Origin: Stictocephala bisonia
Taxonomy: Eukaryota > Arthropoda > Insecta > Hemiptera > Membracidae
DNA: 64,000 bases
Reading direction: 5' to 3'
Assembly: GCA_035578905.1 (NCBI GenBank)
Contig: JAQJVL010000151.1
Location: 1,139,001-1,203,000 of the forward strand
Part shown: one piece after another, positions 1 to 11,800 of the stretch
How positions within the stretch are numbered: position 1 is the first letter of the stretch
How the letters are laid out: each line of letters opens with the position of its first letter
Program-made: the position numbers and the translations under genes
The notes under the pieces: generated by a model
Told to the model about the DNA's origin: nothing
The model's input: the letters and a program-made list of their open reading frames with translations, nothing else
Database searches by the model: none

Positions 1-872
1 ATAAGACATATAACTGATTGTAACTAATGATATATACTCGTAATCATAGTTAATAATCAAACTTAGAATGGTTTATGTCATGTTGCATAATAACTGATTG
101 TTACTAATGATATATACTCGTAATCATACTTAATACTCAAAAGTAGAATGGTTTATGTCATATTGCATAATAACTGATTGTTACTAATGAAATATACTCG
201 TAATCATACTTAATACTCAAACGTAGAATGGTTTATGTCATATTGCATAATAACTGATTGTTATTAATGAAATATACTCGTAATCATACTTAATACTCAA
301 ACGTAGAATGGTTTATGTCATATTGCATAATAACTGATTGTTACTAATGAAATATACTCGTAATCATACTTAATACTCAAACGTAGAATGGCTTATGTCA
401 TATTGCATAATAACTGATTGTTACTAATGATATATACTCGTAATCATACTTAATACTCAAACGTAGAATGGTTTATGTCATATTGCATAATGACTGATTG
501 TTACTAATGAAATATACTCGTAATCATACTTAATACTCAAACGTAGAATGGTTTATGTCATATTGCATAATAACTGATTGTTACTAATGAAATATACTCG
601 TAATCATGGTTAATACTCAAACGTAGAATAGTTTTATGTCATAGGGTATATAACTGATTGTTATTAATGAAATATACTCATAATCATACTTAATACTCAA
701 ACGTAGAATGGTTTATGTCATATTGCATAATAACTGATTGTTACTAATGATGTATACTCGTAATCATACTTAATACTCAAACGTAGAATGGTTTATGTCA
801 TATTGCATAATAACTGATTGTTACTAATGAAATATACTCGTAATCATGGTTAATACTCAAACTTAGAATGGC
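1..872. repeat. 80-bp tandem array, about 11 copies, open at the window's left edge
   Basis: The motif TAACTGATTG recurs at 11, 91, 171, 251, 331, 411, 491 (one base changed), 571, 651, 731 and 811, exactly every 80 bases. Units are AT-rich and differ at only a few positions, for example TATATACTCG versus AATATACTCG. The array continues beyond the left window edge, so its full length is unknown. It ends near 872, where the sequence turns into non-repetitive AT-rich DNA. No coding potential is seen. Confidence 0.95.
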
Positions 873-1602
873 TTTTAGTAATAAAACCATAAACTCTCAT
901 TATTGTTTATTTAATTTATTTCGTTCATCAATTAATATATTTTCTTGTTTGAATTCAGTACAAAAATATTATAATTTCTGTAATAATGAAAGATTTAATA
1001 GTGATGTTATTAAACGTAAGCGTTTAAGTGCATTATCGCATTAAACTAAGATATTATCTCTATATGCATAACTATGAAACTAAAAAATCTGTAGTGTTTA
1101 AATTACTATCTATAAAATTACATTATGTCCCAGTCAATCGTTTTAAAACTTTAGTTTCACAAAATATAACAATTAGAACGGGGTGTCAAATTTTTAGTTT
1201 TTAGTTACAAAATTCTTTTAGTACGCTTTCTTGTGCAGATATATATATATTTCATTGATAAAATAAAGCAACAGAATATACAATGTTTGTTTGTCTACTA
1301 ATAAAATTACATTCTTATGTCATTACTTTATACATTCATTTCGAAATGTTTTATCTATGTAATTCATTTCTAATTTTTTTTTATACATGATGAATGTTTT
1401 ATTTTTTCTCCTGTATTTATTTTTTTATTTATTTATTTTTTTACTGGGCCTTTTTACATGAGCTATGCATATTGTACTATATAGTTACTGATTTTTCTTT
1501 AAATAGTAAATACATTATATAAATAATTAGCCTCTAACATATGGCAGACAAATAATTTCATTGATTGTGTTTGTGGGTTATTTAGAAACACAATCATGGC
1601 CT
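873..1602. other. AT-rich stretch with no recognisable feature
   Basis: Very AT-rich sequence with several T-runs (around 1375-1440). I see no open frame of note, no repeat structure and no known element. Confidence 0.6.
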
Positions 1603-2650
1603 GTAAGGAAGTGTGTCTGAATTTCAACGCATAGTGCAATAACGTTGTGTCTAGACATGATATATCTTCAGACGGTGTTTATTTTCCCCTTTTTATGAAA
1701 AGTGTGGCGAATCAAAATGTGAACTATTTCTCTTCTGAATGATACTTTAATGTTTCCTCACCGGAAATGACATCGACATTGCTAAAAATAGATCCACTAT
1801 TTTCCAAATCCACTTCCGTTCTATTTCGCTTGACTGAAAGCTAAGAAAACAATTTTCGGCGTACAATAAAAAGTTATTTAATTTTTTATGTACAGTTACT
1901 TAGACAATCTATTTTTAGTTGGTTATGAGTATTTTGTAAATATCTTTTGAGATATTATTACGAAGTACATATATCCAATCCTCTATATATAACTTTAAGA
2001 GCCCATGCATTATAACACAACTCCATTACAATGCCGTAAGCACCCTATAAATCAGAAATAAGGGAGGTGAACTACCTACTCCGAAAACCCCTGATTTATA
2101 CGGGACAAGAATCAGGCTGTAGTTCCCACAGATAGAAGTATTATTAATCAGGAATCTCCAAATTCTTCGAAATAACCAATGTAAAGTGTACGACGACGCC
2201 TTAATAATATAATCTTGTTTGTACATGAATAATAGTATCCATTTTTCTCTATAGATTAAAAATATAAATAAATTGTCTGCAGTTACACAAACTTATTGAC
2301 AACATTATGTGTTTAAGCATATTGAGACTTACTTTAATACGAATCTATTCATAAGTTCATAAAAGAAACTCATTACTATCACAAAACAGTAAAGAGAGAA
2401 TTCAATAGAATTTTTCAAACAACGTGAGAAATAATGTAAACACAACAAAAGTAAATACTCAGGAAATACAAGTACAAAAATATTGTAATTTAGATATGAT
2501 AAAAAATATAAACAATGACTTAATTTTGAAACGAATCGAATATAATAATAGCAATTTTATATCACAATAAAACTTGAAAAAAACACTATATTTAAGTTAC
2601 ATATTGTCTTTAAGGAGTAATAGTGCAAATAACAGGTTTTCCTTAGATAT
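1603..2650 (+). repeat. Diverged dispersed or duplicated sequence, copy 1
   Basis: This segment matches 7758-8800 in the same orientation at an offset of about 6,150 bases. Clear anchors are GACGGTGTTTATTTT (about 1671 and 7840), TACTTTAATGTTTCCTCA (about 1742 and 7910), CCGTAAGCACCCTATAAAT (2034 and 8189), AGTAAAGAG (2388 and 8529) and CAGGTTTT (2633 and 8784). The order is conserved, with many substitutions and small indels between anchors. It is either an old tandem duplication or two copies of one unnamed mobile element. A short protein-like frame in copy 2 is broken here by a stop, which argues against a gene. Confidence 0.8.
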
Positions 2651-2784
2651 TTGAGATTAGAGTATTTACAAATAACTGTGAGCATCAGTTAACTGTAAAA
2701 TGTTAGTTTTAAAAAGGATAAAAACTAAGAGATTTATTAGGAAGATATTTCTAAAAGTCAATTGCTAAGTTACTTTAAGGGATT

Positions 2785-2996
2785 ATTTCACGCGATGGCT
2801 TGCTCGTGAGCATGTACACATCAGCAAGCTCACGAGCAAGTCCTTTCCTGTAATCGTGGTTTTTCGACACAGCAATGCTGATGTAGACATGCTCGTAAGA
2901 CATGCCCACGAGCAAGTCTCCACGTATAATAGGTCCATCAGCAAGTCCACAAGCTTGCCTACCAGAACGCTCACGAGCATGCCCTCGTATGTTACG
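2785..2996. repeat. Cluster of direct and inverted copies of a GCTCACGAGCAAG motif
   Basis: CTTGCTCGTGAGC (2799-2811) and its exact reverse complement GCTCACGAGCAAG (2828-2840) form a 13-bp perfect inverted repeat with a 16-base loop. Degenerate relatives follow (GCTCGTAAGACATGCCCACGAGCAAG split over 2891-2916, CAGCAAGTCCACAAGC near 2940, CGCTCACGAGCATG near 2970). The block is richer in GC than its surroundings. A 65-codon open frame on the minus strand across it is probably a by-product of the repetition. Confidence 0.6.
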
Positions 2997-3000
2997 CTAA

Positions 3001-4206
3001 CTTTAGAACACTAAACACATTTACAACACTTTTTTTAATTTGGATATATACCATACGTAAATAATTCCATGTATCACCCAACTTGGAATCCTATAACAAT
3101 GTAACTCCGTCATTGAAATCCTATGTAATTATAATTCAATCCAATACATTATTAAGTTTTTTGTATTTGGGGAACAGCATTTCTTGTGGATAACACTAAA
3201 CTAAATATCAATAAAATGATTGTAGCTCAAAAGAGATGCTAACACTATCAGATAAATTTTAGCGTAGAATGGTATATTATCACATCTAGGACGCAACTAA
3301 GATATCTTAACTGATATTGTAAGAAATGTTTACATACTATAAAGCTCTATGTAGTGACTCACTGACTGACTGACACTAAATGTTGAGACAATTCCCACCA
3401 TCATACACCCATCATGTGTATACTTGAATTTAACTCTCGATCTACAATCTTCAGGAAAAATTCACAAAAGTTGACTTTTTTCTCATAAACAAGAAGGCGG
3501 CCTTGTGAGGCCCCTTTTATGCAGCGTGTCGAGCGACGCGCGTTGTGTGGACGTCGTCCGACGCGAGAACAAAATGTCACGCGTTCTGCAAGCGCCAAAA
3601 AACGCACGCCCGACGACCGTCATGTGCGCGTCATTCGAGTGCTAGGGAATATTGTCCTTAACTCAGTTTGCATTGGTTGTAGTAAGAAGATGGATCCAAG
3701 CGTGATAATGTCTATTTTAAAATAAAACAAATGAAACTTACCTATATTGGAAACTTACCTATATTGATCTGGTTAATGTCACTTTTGTTCGTAAAAGTAG
3801 GGTAAATCCCACTACGTACTTCTAACCATTCATCTCGCTTCTTAAGTTTCTGTTTGTAGTCCTCGTTTGCGGAATCCTAAATCATCGGTCGAGACTTCAC
3901 TGCCTTTATAAGGACTCAACATCAACGTCTTCCATTACTGCACTCAAGGTGCACTACCTCTAAATTAAACTAGAGCAAAACTAAACAAAGCCCCCATCCC
4001 TGCAATATGACGTCGAAGAAGCACTCTCTCGACGCTTGCCCGACGTTCGCCACCTTTGCATAAATAGCTTCATAATCTGTAATGTAGAGGCGCGCGCATA
4101 ACGTAGGTAGTCGCGTCGTGTTTTAGAGAGCGCGCGTCAGAGATCAGCGTCACAGACAGAATAAGACCTATCCAAGTTCTCAACGGTGAAGATATAGCCG
4201 ATTTCA
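3001..4206. other. Non-coding stretch with two CpG-rich blocks
   Basis: Mostly AT-rich, but 3485-3650 and 4010-4155 are strikingly rich in CpG (for example CGAGCGACGCGCG near 3530, AGAGGCGCGCGC near 4087 and GAGAGCGCGCGTCAG near 4127). A motif GACTCACTGACTGACTGAC lies near 3355. No supported gene is present. The CpG blocks could be the remains of a mobile element or an old regulatory region; nothing decides this. Confidence 0.5.
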
Positions 4207-4218
4207 TACCGAGAAGCG

Positions 4219-4282
4219 TTTTATTATTTTATTTTATTTATTTATTTATTTTTTATTTATTTATTTATTTATTTATTTTTTT
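4219..4282. repeat. (TTTA)n simple repeat
   Basis: A run of TTTA/TTTTA units directly precedes the BEL/Pao fragment at 4286. Confidence 0.9.
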
Positions 4283-4285
4283 GTA

Positions 4286-4890
4286 TTGGCTACTATGCAT
4301 ACATTGTTAGGTTGGACATTTATACGAAGAACGTTTACTGATGGAAACGAAAACCCCAATTTATGGAATTTAGAAGTATTGGAATTTAAAGATCCAGGGA
4401 AGACCATGACTGAAGCTGCAGTTCAAAACAGAAAAATTTATAATTTCTTAGAATCTATTTCAGTGGAAGAAGATTGTAGATATAAATTCAAATTACCGTG
4501 GGTGGAAGATCAACCTCCTTTACCTACAAACCTAAAAGTAGCACAGAAAATACTTGATAACCCTATACGTAAACATAGTTCCAGTGGATAAACAATGTAT
4601 CAATAGGATTTATCTGATTGGAAGGAACTGGTAATTACTGAGAAGGCTATTGAGGAGGATTTGGAGCAAGGTTGTGATACAAGAAAATAGCTTAACAACT
4701 ATATTGAGACCATTATTGGACGTATCGGTGAAAGAGAAGAAACAACCTTCATTGAATGATTGTCTAGAGAAAGGTGAAAATCTAATAGAACTTATTCCAT
4801 CGACATAGAATCGTTTCAGACTGCATAGGTATGGAGTAGTTGCAGATATCGAGAAATCTTTCCAGATACAGCTAATTTTTAACTTTCGTA
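4286..4890 (+). pseudogene. Decayed BEL/Pao-type retrotransposon pol fragment
   Basis: The first part (to the stop at 4589-4591) reads like the stretch between the aspartic protease and the reverse transcriptase in BEL/Pao elements: LLGWTF, then LWNLEVLEFKDPG, then RYKFKLPW followed by LPTN. The match resumes in another frame at about 4704-4805 with LRPLLDVS and SLNDCLEKG, a stop at 4806-4808, then RFRLHRYGVVADIEK, the beginning of the reverse transcriptase finger/palm region. There is therefore at least one frameshift and two stops, and gag, the protease active site, most of reverse transcriptase, RNase H and integrase are missing. No LTRs are visible nearby. The assignment rests on recalled family motifs rather than a database search. 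It is a dead remnant with no expected function. Confidence 0.75.
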
Positions 4891-7757
4891 CAACCCGTAG
4901 TGAAATTAGAGTCGAAATAGCTCAGAATCAATTTTTCATCACACCAGAGCCAGAGGACGGCCTGATGGACAAGGCTGAAGGACAACTGACGGACAAGGAG
5001 TCAGAATAAAGTTTTAAATGAGAGTACGGGTCGATTTGTGCATAAAATAAAATTATCTTTATTAGGAAAACACAGTGCCATTTATGTAGGATGAACCTTG
5101 AAGGATAAGTTTTTTGCTTTGGTGTTCTCATAATAGAAACTTTTAATTTCGTATGCAACTCGACCTTTCCTCTCATTAAGATGTTTTTCTTCCTCTTTGA
5201 GAATCATTCACAAACTAGGCATATTATTGATGTTTTGTAAGTTCCTGCTTTTGTCTAGAATGGTTCAAAGATTTAAGCAGTTATTATCGAGCTCAAGGTT
5301 TTAAATTTAAACTGCCACCATTTTGAATGTTGGCTGTGTGGCATTGTGTTTACCTAATAAAGATCATTGATTAAATTCAAAAAATGACCTACACTGCTGG
5401 TTTAATTTTGACTCCTTGTGGCCCTTCCCCCTAAAGAGTTGAAAAATTGCGTTTTTTCAAAATGGACAATTTTTATGTGGCACTAATGAGTTTCCAATTC
5501 TAAAGCTTAAACTTTAGTGGGTCGGAAAATACAAAGCCGTCCAAAGACATAACTTTTATATTAATTAACAGCATTTATAGTCCTTACACAAACCAAGTAA
5601 TATAAAAATTATTATTTTATTTTAAATTATTAATTTTAAACCATGTTTTGATTAAATCTCCATGTTCACAATTAAAATCAATAAATCCTAAAATCTAATA
5701 TGAACGTACCATTGACTAAAGTATGGCATACAATGTGGCTGATTTCAAAGTAATTCAACAAAGCCCCTACAAAATGACCCTGTAGCAGATAATGCGGGGC
5801 CTGGAGACCCTTCAGTTAAGGGAACTGCGCCAACAATCTCTGGAATTTAGCTAATCACTCGAGTCATGAACGAAATTCCAGGGGTAATATCGTTCCTAGA
5901 TTGATTTTGATACAGTAACATAAACCCCACTAAAACGATGTTCAATGTAAATGGTAGAAACGTTCGCAAAACGTATATTTTTAGGTCTCTAATAACCAAA
6001 CCCACCACTATTAAGTTTCCAGGTGCAACTTTCGGAATAAATATTCGTAACTAGTTCTGCGAGATGGAGATTTTAACTTTTTAAAGATAAAACTGTCTTT
6101 AGCAAGTTTTTGTAGCTAGAAAGAGATGGGATATTTTATAACATTACTGATCCGGAAAGTAAATAAAGTTTTTTTTAAATAAAATATGATATAAAGTACA
6201 ATACGTCCTTTAGATTTGTACAAAAATAGTAAGTAATATTAAATTAAAATATAACTTATAATACATAAAGGATTCAAAAGTACTCTTGAAAAATCTGGCT
6301 ATCTCAATTGTGTAAGTTGCGTTCGATTTAATTGGCCCAATCTTGGTGGTTTTATTGGAGCTCTTATATTGAAAATTTGTCATTATTACTGTTATATATA
6401 GTTAAAAACAGAATAAGAGTATAGTTCCAACGTGTTATTTTGTTTGGACGTCCCTTCATTTCCACAATTATGAACGTTATGAATTCTAAATATTTTCTTC
6501 AAATAACTATGTAAAGTGTAAGTAGAATGAAACACATGAAGAAATAAATTTAACTTTATTCATCAACAAAGAGTCCAGACAGTTTGAAAAAGTTATATTA
6601 TTTTACCACTATTGTTTGTGAATTTTTAAAGAGTACAATGTAATTTTTATTCTAAAGTCATCAATTTTTCCTGCCGGAGAAGGTTCGCAAGGGTTTCAGT
6701 TTGTGTGAACAGTTACTTTGTAAAACTGCTGGACAGGAGATTAAAGTCGTTTGTCATCCGCCATCACTTCACAGACATCTATCAACGATGTAACAGTCGG
6801 AACTCGGAAAAGTGATTTTCACACCAGTCTGTTCAAACTGCTTGCTGAGTCCAGATGCCCTTTATACAAGTTTAGACAACTAATTAGCAGTTAATGATCA
6901 TGACAAACATTTTAATATTTTATTAAAGCAAACATCCTTGTATATAACACTATCTTAATAACACAGTCCAGTTACTATTCATACAGGAAAACTTTACTCG
7001 TGACAAAGTATAATAAAGACCGTCGATGCACAAATATTATCTACTAATAAATTGAAATTATTAGTTATTAACTACTCTAGCATAGAGTTATATCTAATTA
7101 AAAACTCTTCATTATAAGAAGAGACTATTTAATTATCGTGCAATTATAGCTGACCGAAAAAATACATGTTTGTTGCGCTTACTTAATTAGGAAACCACCA
7201 CTAAATGAGTACTGTAATAAATAATACATTAAATAATTCTTAATGAACTTATTTCATGGATTGATCTTAGGTTTAGAGCTATGTGACTTTCTAGGATCAC
7301 CTAACTAATTTTATACAAACTGTAATCTTTTTTCATCGCATTAGTATTTGCTAAGATAAATTTTCATAGTTAGTATACTTAATTAAATTATACTATTTTT
7401 GTTGTTAAAATAACAAATATATTCATGTCTTGTTTTGTCTATTCAATCGTTAGTTTATAACTTGTTCTATATCTAATTAATATTTAATTTATTTCATGCT
7501 TACTTACAGATTTATTCAGTGTTTTATAGTCTGCCTTAGGGTTAAATAGTATATAGTAAACTTATTTTTGGTCACTTAGTAAATATATGCAATAAATTAA
7601 TATGTCGTAAGGCATTCAAGTTATTTCGATGGTTTTCCTCTATGTAATTTAGAGGCATGGGCCATGGATCTATTTTAAAATAAGATTGAGTTAATCGTTG
7701 TTTTAATATGATACGTGTAAAAAATGTATATAAGTACCGGTACATACACAAAAAATA
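4891..7757. other. AT-rich stretch with no recognisable feature
   Basis: Mostly 25-35 % GC by eye. A slightly GC-richer patch at 6660-6850 has no open frame or motif I can place. An open frame of 82 codons on the minus strand (4928-5176) shows no recognisable motif. Nothing here supports a gene. Confidence 0.55.
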
Positions 7758-8800
7758 GTTGCCTATGGTTAAGATCAGACAGTGTTAGTTCCAGTCGAAA
7801 GTATTAATGTAGACTGCAATAAAGACGATATATCCTCTGACGGTGTTTATTTTTCCCTTTTCATAAGTGTGACAAAACAAACTGTGGACGATTTCTCTTC
7901 AAAATGGTACTTTAATGTTTCCTCAGCGGAAATGACATCGAGATTGCTACAAACAAAATATGCTGTTTGCCAAGTCTACTTCCGTTCTCTTTCTTCGCTT
8001 CACTGGAAGCCAACAACAATTCTCCAACGTATATAGTGGTTTATTGATTTTGTTGGACAATACGCCATGTTATAAGTATTTTGTGGTTAAGGCTAAGAGA
8101 ATATTATCTGAAGTACAGTGATATATTCATCATATCTTCTATAAATAACTTTTAGAGTCTATGTGTATAACACAACTCCATTACCATGCCGTAAGCACCC
8201 TATAAATGAGAAATAAGGGATGTGAACTTGCTATCGCATAACCATGATTTATATGGGACATGAATAAGGCTGTGGTTCCCTTATTATTTATGAGGAATCC
8301 ACCAATTTTCTGAGATAACTACTATAATTTAGTGGACGAAGCCACGTTTCTATTTTCTTGTATGTGAACATTCTTCGCTCAGCTGTATACGAGTATACGT
8401 TAATTACTCGTATACTCGTACAATTACATCGTACAAATAAATATTCATTTACAGTATTATGGCTGTTTGTAGTTTCATTAGACCTCTACTCGTAAATTTA
8501 TATAGAGGATTAATTATGATTACAAAATAGTAAAGAGTATTGTTAGCAGATTTTATGATGAAAGAATTTTCCAAAAAGGAAGATAATTTACACAAACCAA
8601 ACAATACTAACCGGTTATCTAAATTTAAATAACTGAAGATTTTGAAAGATTATGATAATTAGTTTGATTACTCAGTAAGCAATATTAATTACGTATGAAA
8701 ATGTTTTGTTTCTTGAATTAATTTACATAAAAATAGGTAAATACTAAATCCTAGTTGCAAATTTATGATTACTGTAATTAATGCAGGTTTTCTCTTCATT
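7758..8800 (+). repeat. Diverged dispersed or duplicated sequence, copy 2
   Basis: Partner of 1603-2650, with anchors conserved in order at an offset of about 6,150 bases. It contains an 84-codon open frame (7782-8036) that begins with GTG, not ATG, and includes DISSDGVYF and YFNVSS. The matching region of copy 1 shows the same words but with a stop between them. That fits two copies of a non-coding element or a very old pseudogene better than a living gene. Confidence 0.75.
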
Positions 8801-11800
8801 ACAAGCTTGCTTGTTCTAAAAATTAAGCGTATATGCAATACGTGACTTAAATATGCGATTAAATACTCAAAAAATTTAAATAAGCTTTGCTAAGTTGCAA
8901 ACTATTTATTATTTATGTATTTAATCTAACCTCAGTGTTAGTTAGGAATGAACGATCATACATGAGTGTTTAAAGTGATAAATGCAAAATGTACCAGCTA
9001 GTAATTCCCGTTTTAACGGGTCAATTTATATTTTTTTTCTAAACACAAAGATGATGTTTTATAATGACGATTCAATTTAATTAATATATTCATAAAATTA
9101 CATAATAGTTTAAATTACAAAGCAGCATATATATTAATCTCTTTAGCGTACCTGCTAATTAAGAGATAAACTAAAGTTTCTTACTGTTTAAATAAACAAA
9201 AATATATGTTACATAGTATCTCATTATAATGATGTGAAACGCTCATATTTATTCAACATGTATGTCAACAGACAAATATAGGTGAATTCGGCTTTTTGTG
9301 ATTAATAGTTGTTGTATATAATGATCGCGTAATGGCCGCTAATCGCGATCCGCCGCGACAGTAGTTTTTCCGTTATTTCTCGAGAAATATTTGTAATATA
9401 CCAAAATAGTTTTCAAATTTGTATTCAGCGCAAAAAAAACATCAAAATTAAAAAAGATGATTAAAATACCATTTAAATTAACGGAAATATGACAAAAATA
9501 CTAAAAGTTGTGATATTGGTTTTTTCGAATTTATTGGTAAAATATGTTATTTCCGTGGAATAAAAAGCATATCTCGTGAAAATACAGACAATTCTAGACC
9601 CATTTCAAGCAAAATGTTCCAAATTTGTTTGGTGGCAAGAAACTGCATAAATACCTTCAATAAGTAGGCCTATACTTCATCTAGGTTTTTCCAACTGTTC
9701 TTTGTTACCATCTAAAAAAATGTGATCAATTAAATGTGTACAGTTTAGCTCTTTATTAACTCTTGAGTTAAATAGATAAATAATTATAAAATTAGGCCTC
9801 TCATAACTTAGAAACAAGATTACAAGAAACAAGAATGGATATTTTGCAATTTAATATCTAAAATTATTTTCGATCAATTTATACTAAAATTAACAACAAA
9901 AATTATAATTTAAGTAAAAACAGATAATTTATTATACAAATATAGTTAATATTTGTTTTTTATAAATACATTATTTTGAAAAAAAATATAGTATATATTT
10001 AAAAATGTACATCTATTAACGTAATAGCAGACAACTTAAAAAATGACATAAAAGTGTCAGGTTATAAGAAGAAAACTCACTCTGGAAATATGGATTATAT
10101 AAAAATACAATTTCTCAGTCTTTTTAACAGAACAATAAAAATTACATCTACTGATGAAATTCAGCACAAATAAGTTAAAATAATATTTCAATAACCAAGC
10201 AACAATGACTATCCAGAACATATAGTAAAAAGAGCATATTATAAAACTAAACATAACAAAAACTAAATTCAAAACATTGATAGCTGAAAAGTATTACAAC
10301 AGTCGCCATTTCATAAAAAATAAATGAATTAATAATACATTCAACATTAAAAAAACATTTTCAAGTAGTCCTCCTATTAAAAGTCATGTTACAAAAATTA
10401 AGCCTAATAATGAAGATCAAAATTCTAAAGATGTTGTTTATGATATACCACGTGCTTATAAAAATAATTATTTTGGCCAAAAGTCGAGACCTGTTAGAGA
10501 GAGAATCAGTGAAAACACACAAAGTGTAAAAAAATATAATCATTCAAAATGTTGTGAACTTATTTTATATACTGAACATAAAGTAATATGTCACAATTAA
10601 GTGTAGTTTATAAAGAAAACAATTGAAAAGAATAAATATAAAAGAAGCTTCAATGTATATGTAAAAAAAGAAAGAAAAAAAGTGTTTCACAAACACGCAC
10701 AACATGTTACTTCATGTACATACACTTAATTAAAAACGAAATTAGAAAACGTATTAGTACATCAAAAACCATTTTTAATTACAGCTAAATTATATTTATT
10801 TTAAATATATAATATAATTTTATCAAATCTATATTTTTATAAAAAACATGTTAAATAATTATCCGTTTTCACTTAAATTATAATTATTTGTTTTTGATCA
10901 TTTTATTAGAAATATATTGAAATTTATTATATTTTAAATAGAAATATATCCGAAATAATTTTGTTTTTAAGTGATGAGAATCCTAATTTTTTATATTATG
11001 AATAAGCACGATCACGAAGAATTACATACCGTAATAAATTAATAAAATTCTATTGTATTTCTACATATAGTTTTCAGAGAAATTAAAAAATACTTTATAT
11101 AATAATCTTATAATTTATATTGTTTAAGGTAAATGTATAGTTCCAATTTTCTTTTTCTTAATAAATAGATTTGTGTCATTTTCTGTAAATTGATTTTTAG
11201 TAAAGGTTTCAGGTCTTCAACATTTAATTAGAGAAATATTACATTTTTAAAATGTTCAGTAAATTCTTCTATTGAATAAAGTTCCCCTCGAATAAAATGT
11301 TTTAAATATTTTTCTTGAAACATTTCAAGGTCATATATTTTATTTTAATTAATAAAGTGCTGAAAAGTCGTACTCCAATTTGATCGCAGTATGATTTAGA
11401 GATTTAGTAAGTCTGCATCTTGTTAAAAATAAATGTTCTTCATTTCTAGTGTTATGATTATGTATGTTTTCCACAGTTTTAAATTCGTGTATCTTGATTT
11501 AGTATGGATTAAAACCTAAGCACATTATTGTTATAGATATAAGTTTACTTTATCTCAAAACGGAAATGTACTTATAATATTAAATACCACAAATTTGCAA
11601 TGTTTAAAATAATACATTATTAGTTAATATCAGTTTTTTAATATACTGCTATATAAAAGTAAAATATTTATTGTTTAATTTCTGACCATTGTAAGCAGCA
11701 TTTACATAAAGGATACTAATTATAGAAAACTTCCGTTATAAAAGTTGTTTCTTAAAATGTAAATCAAAAATCGAGAGTTGGTAAAGAAACTTTATAAATT

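Noticed and set aside
7782..8036. 84-codon frame as a small gene
   Set aside because: It starts with GTG, has no domain, and the homologous region at 1.6-1.87 kb contains a stop and frame changes.
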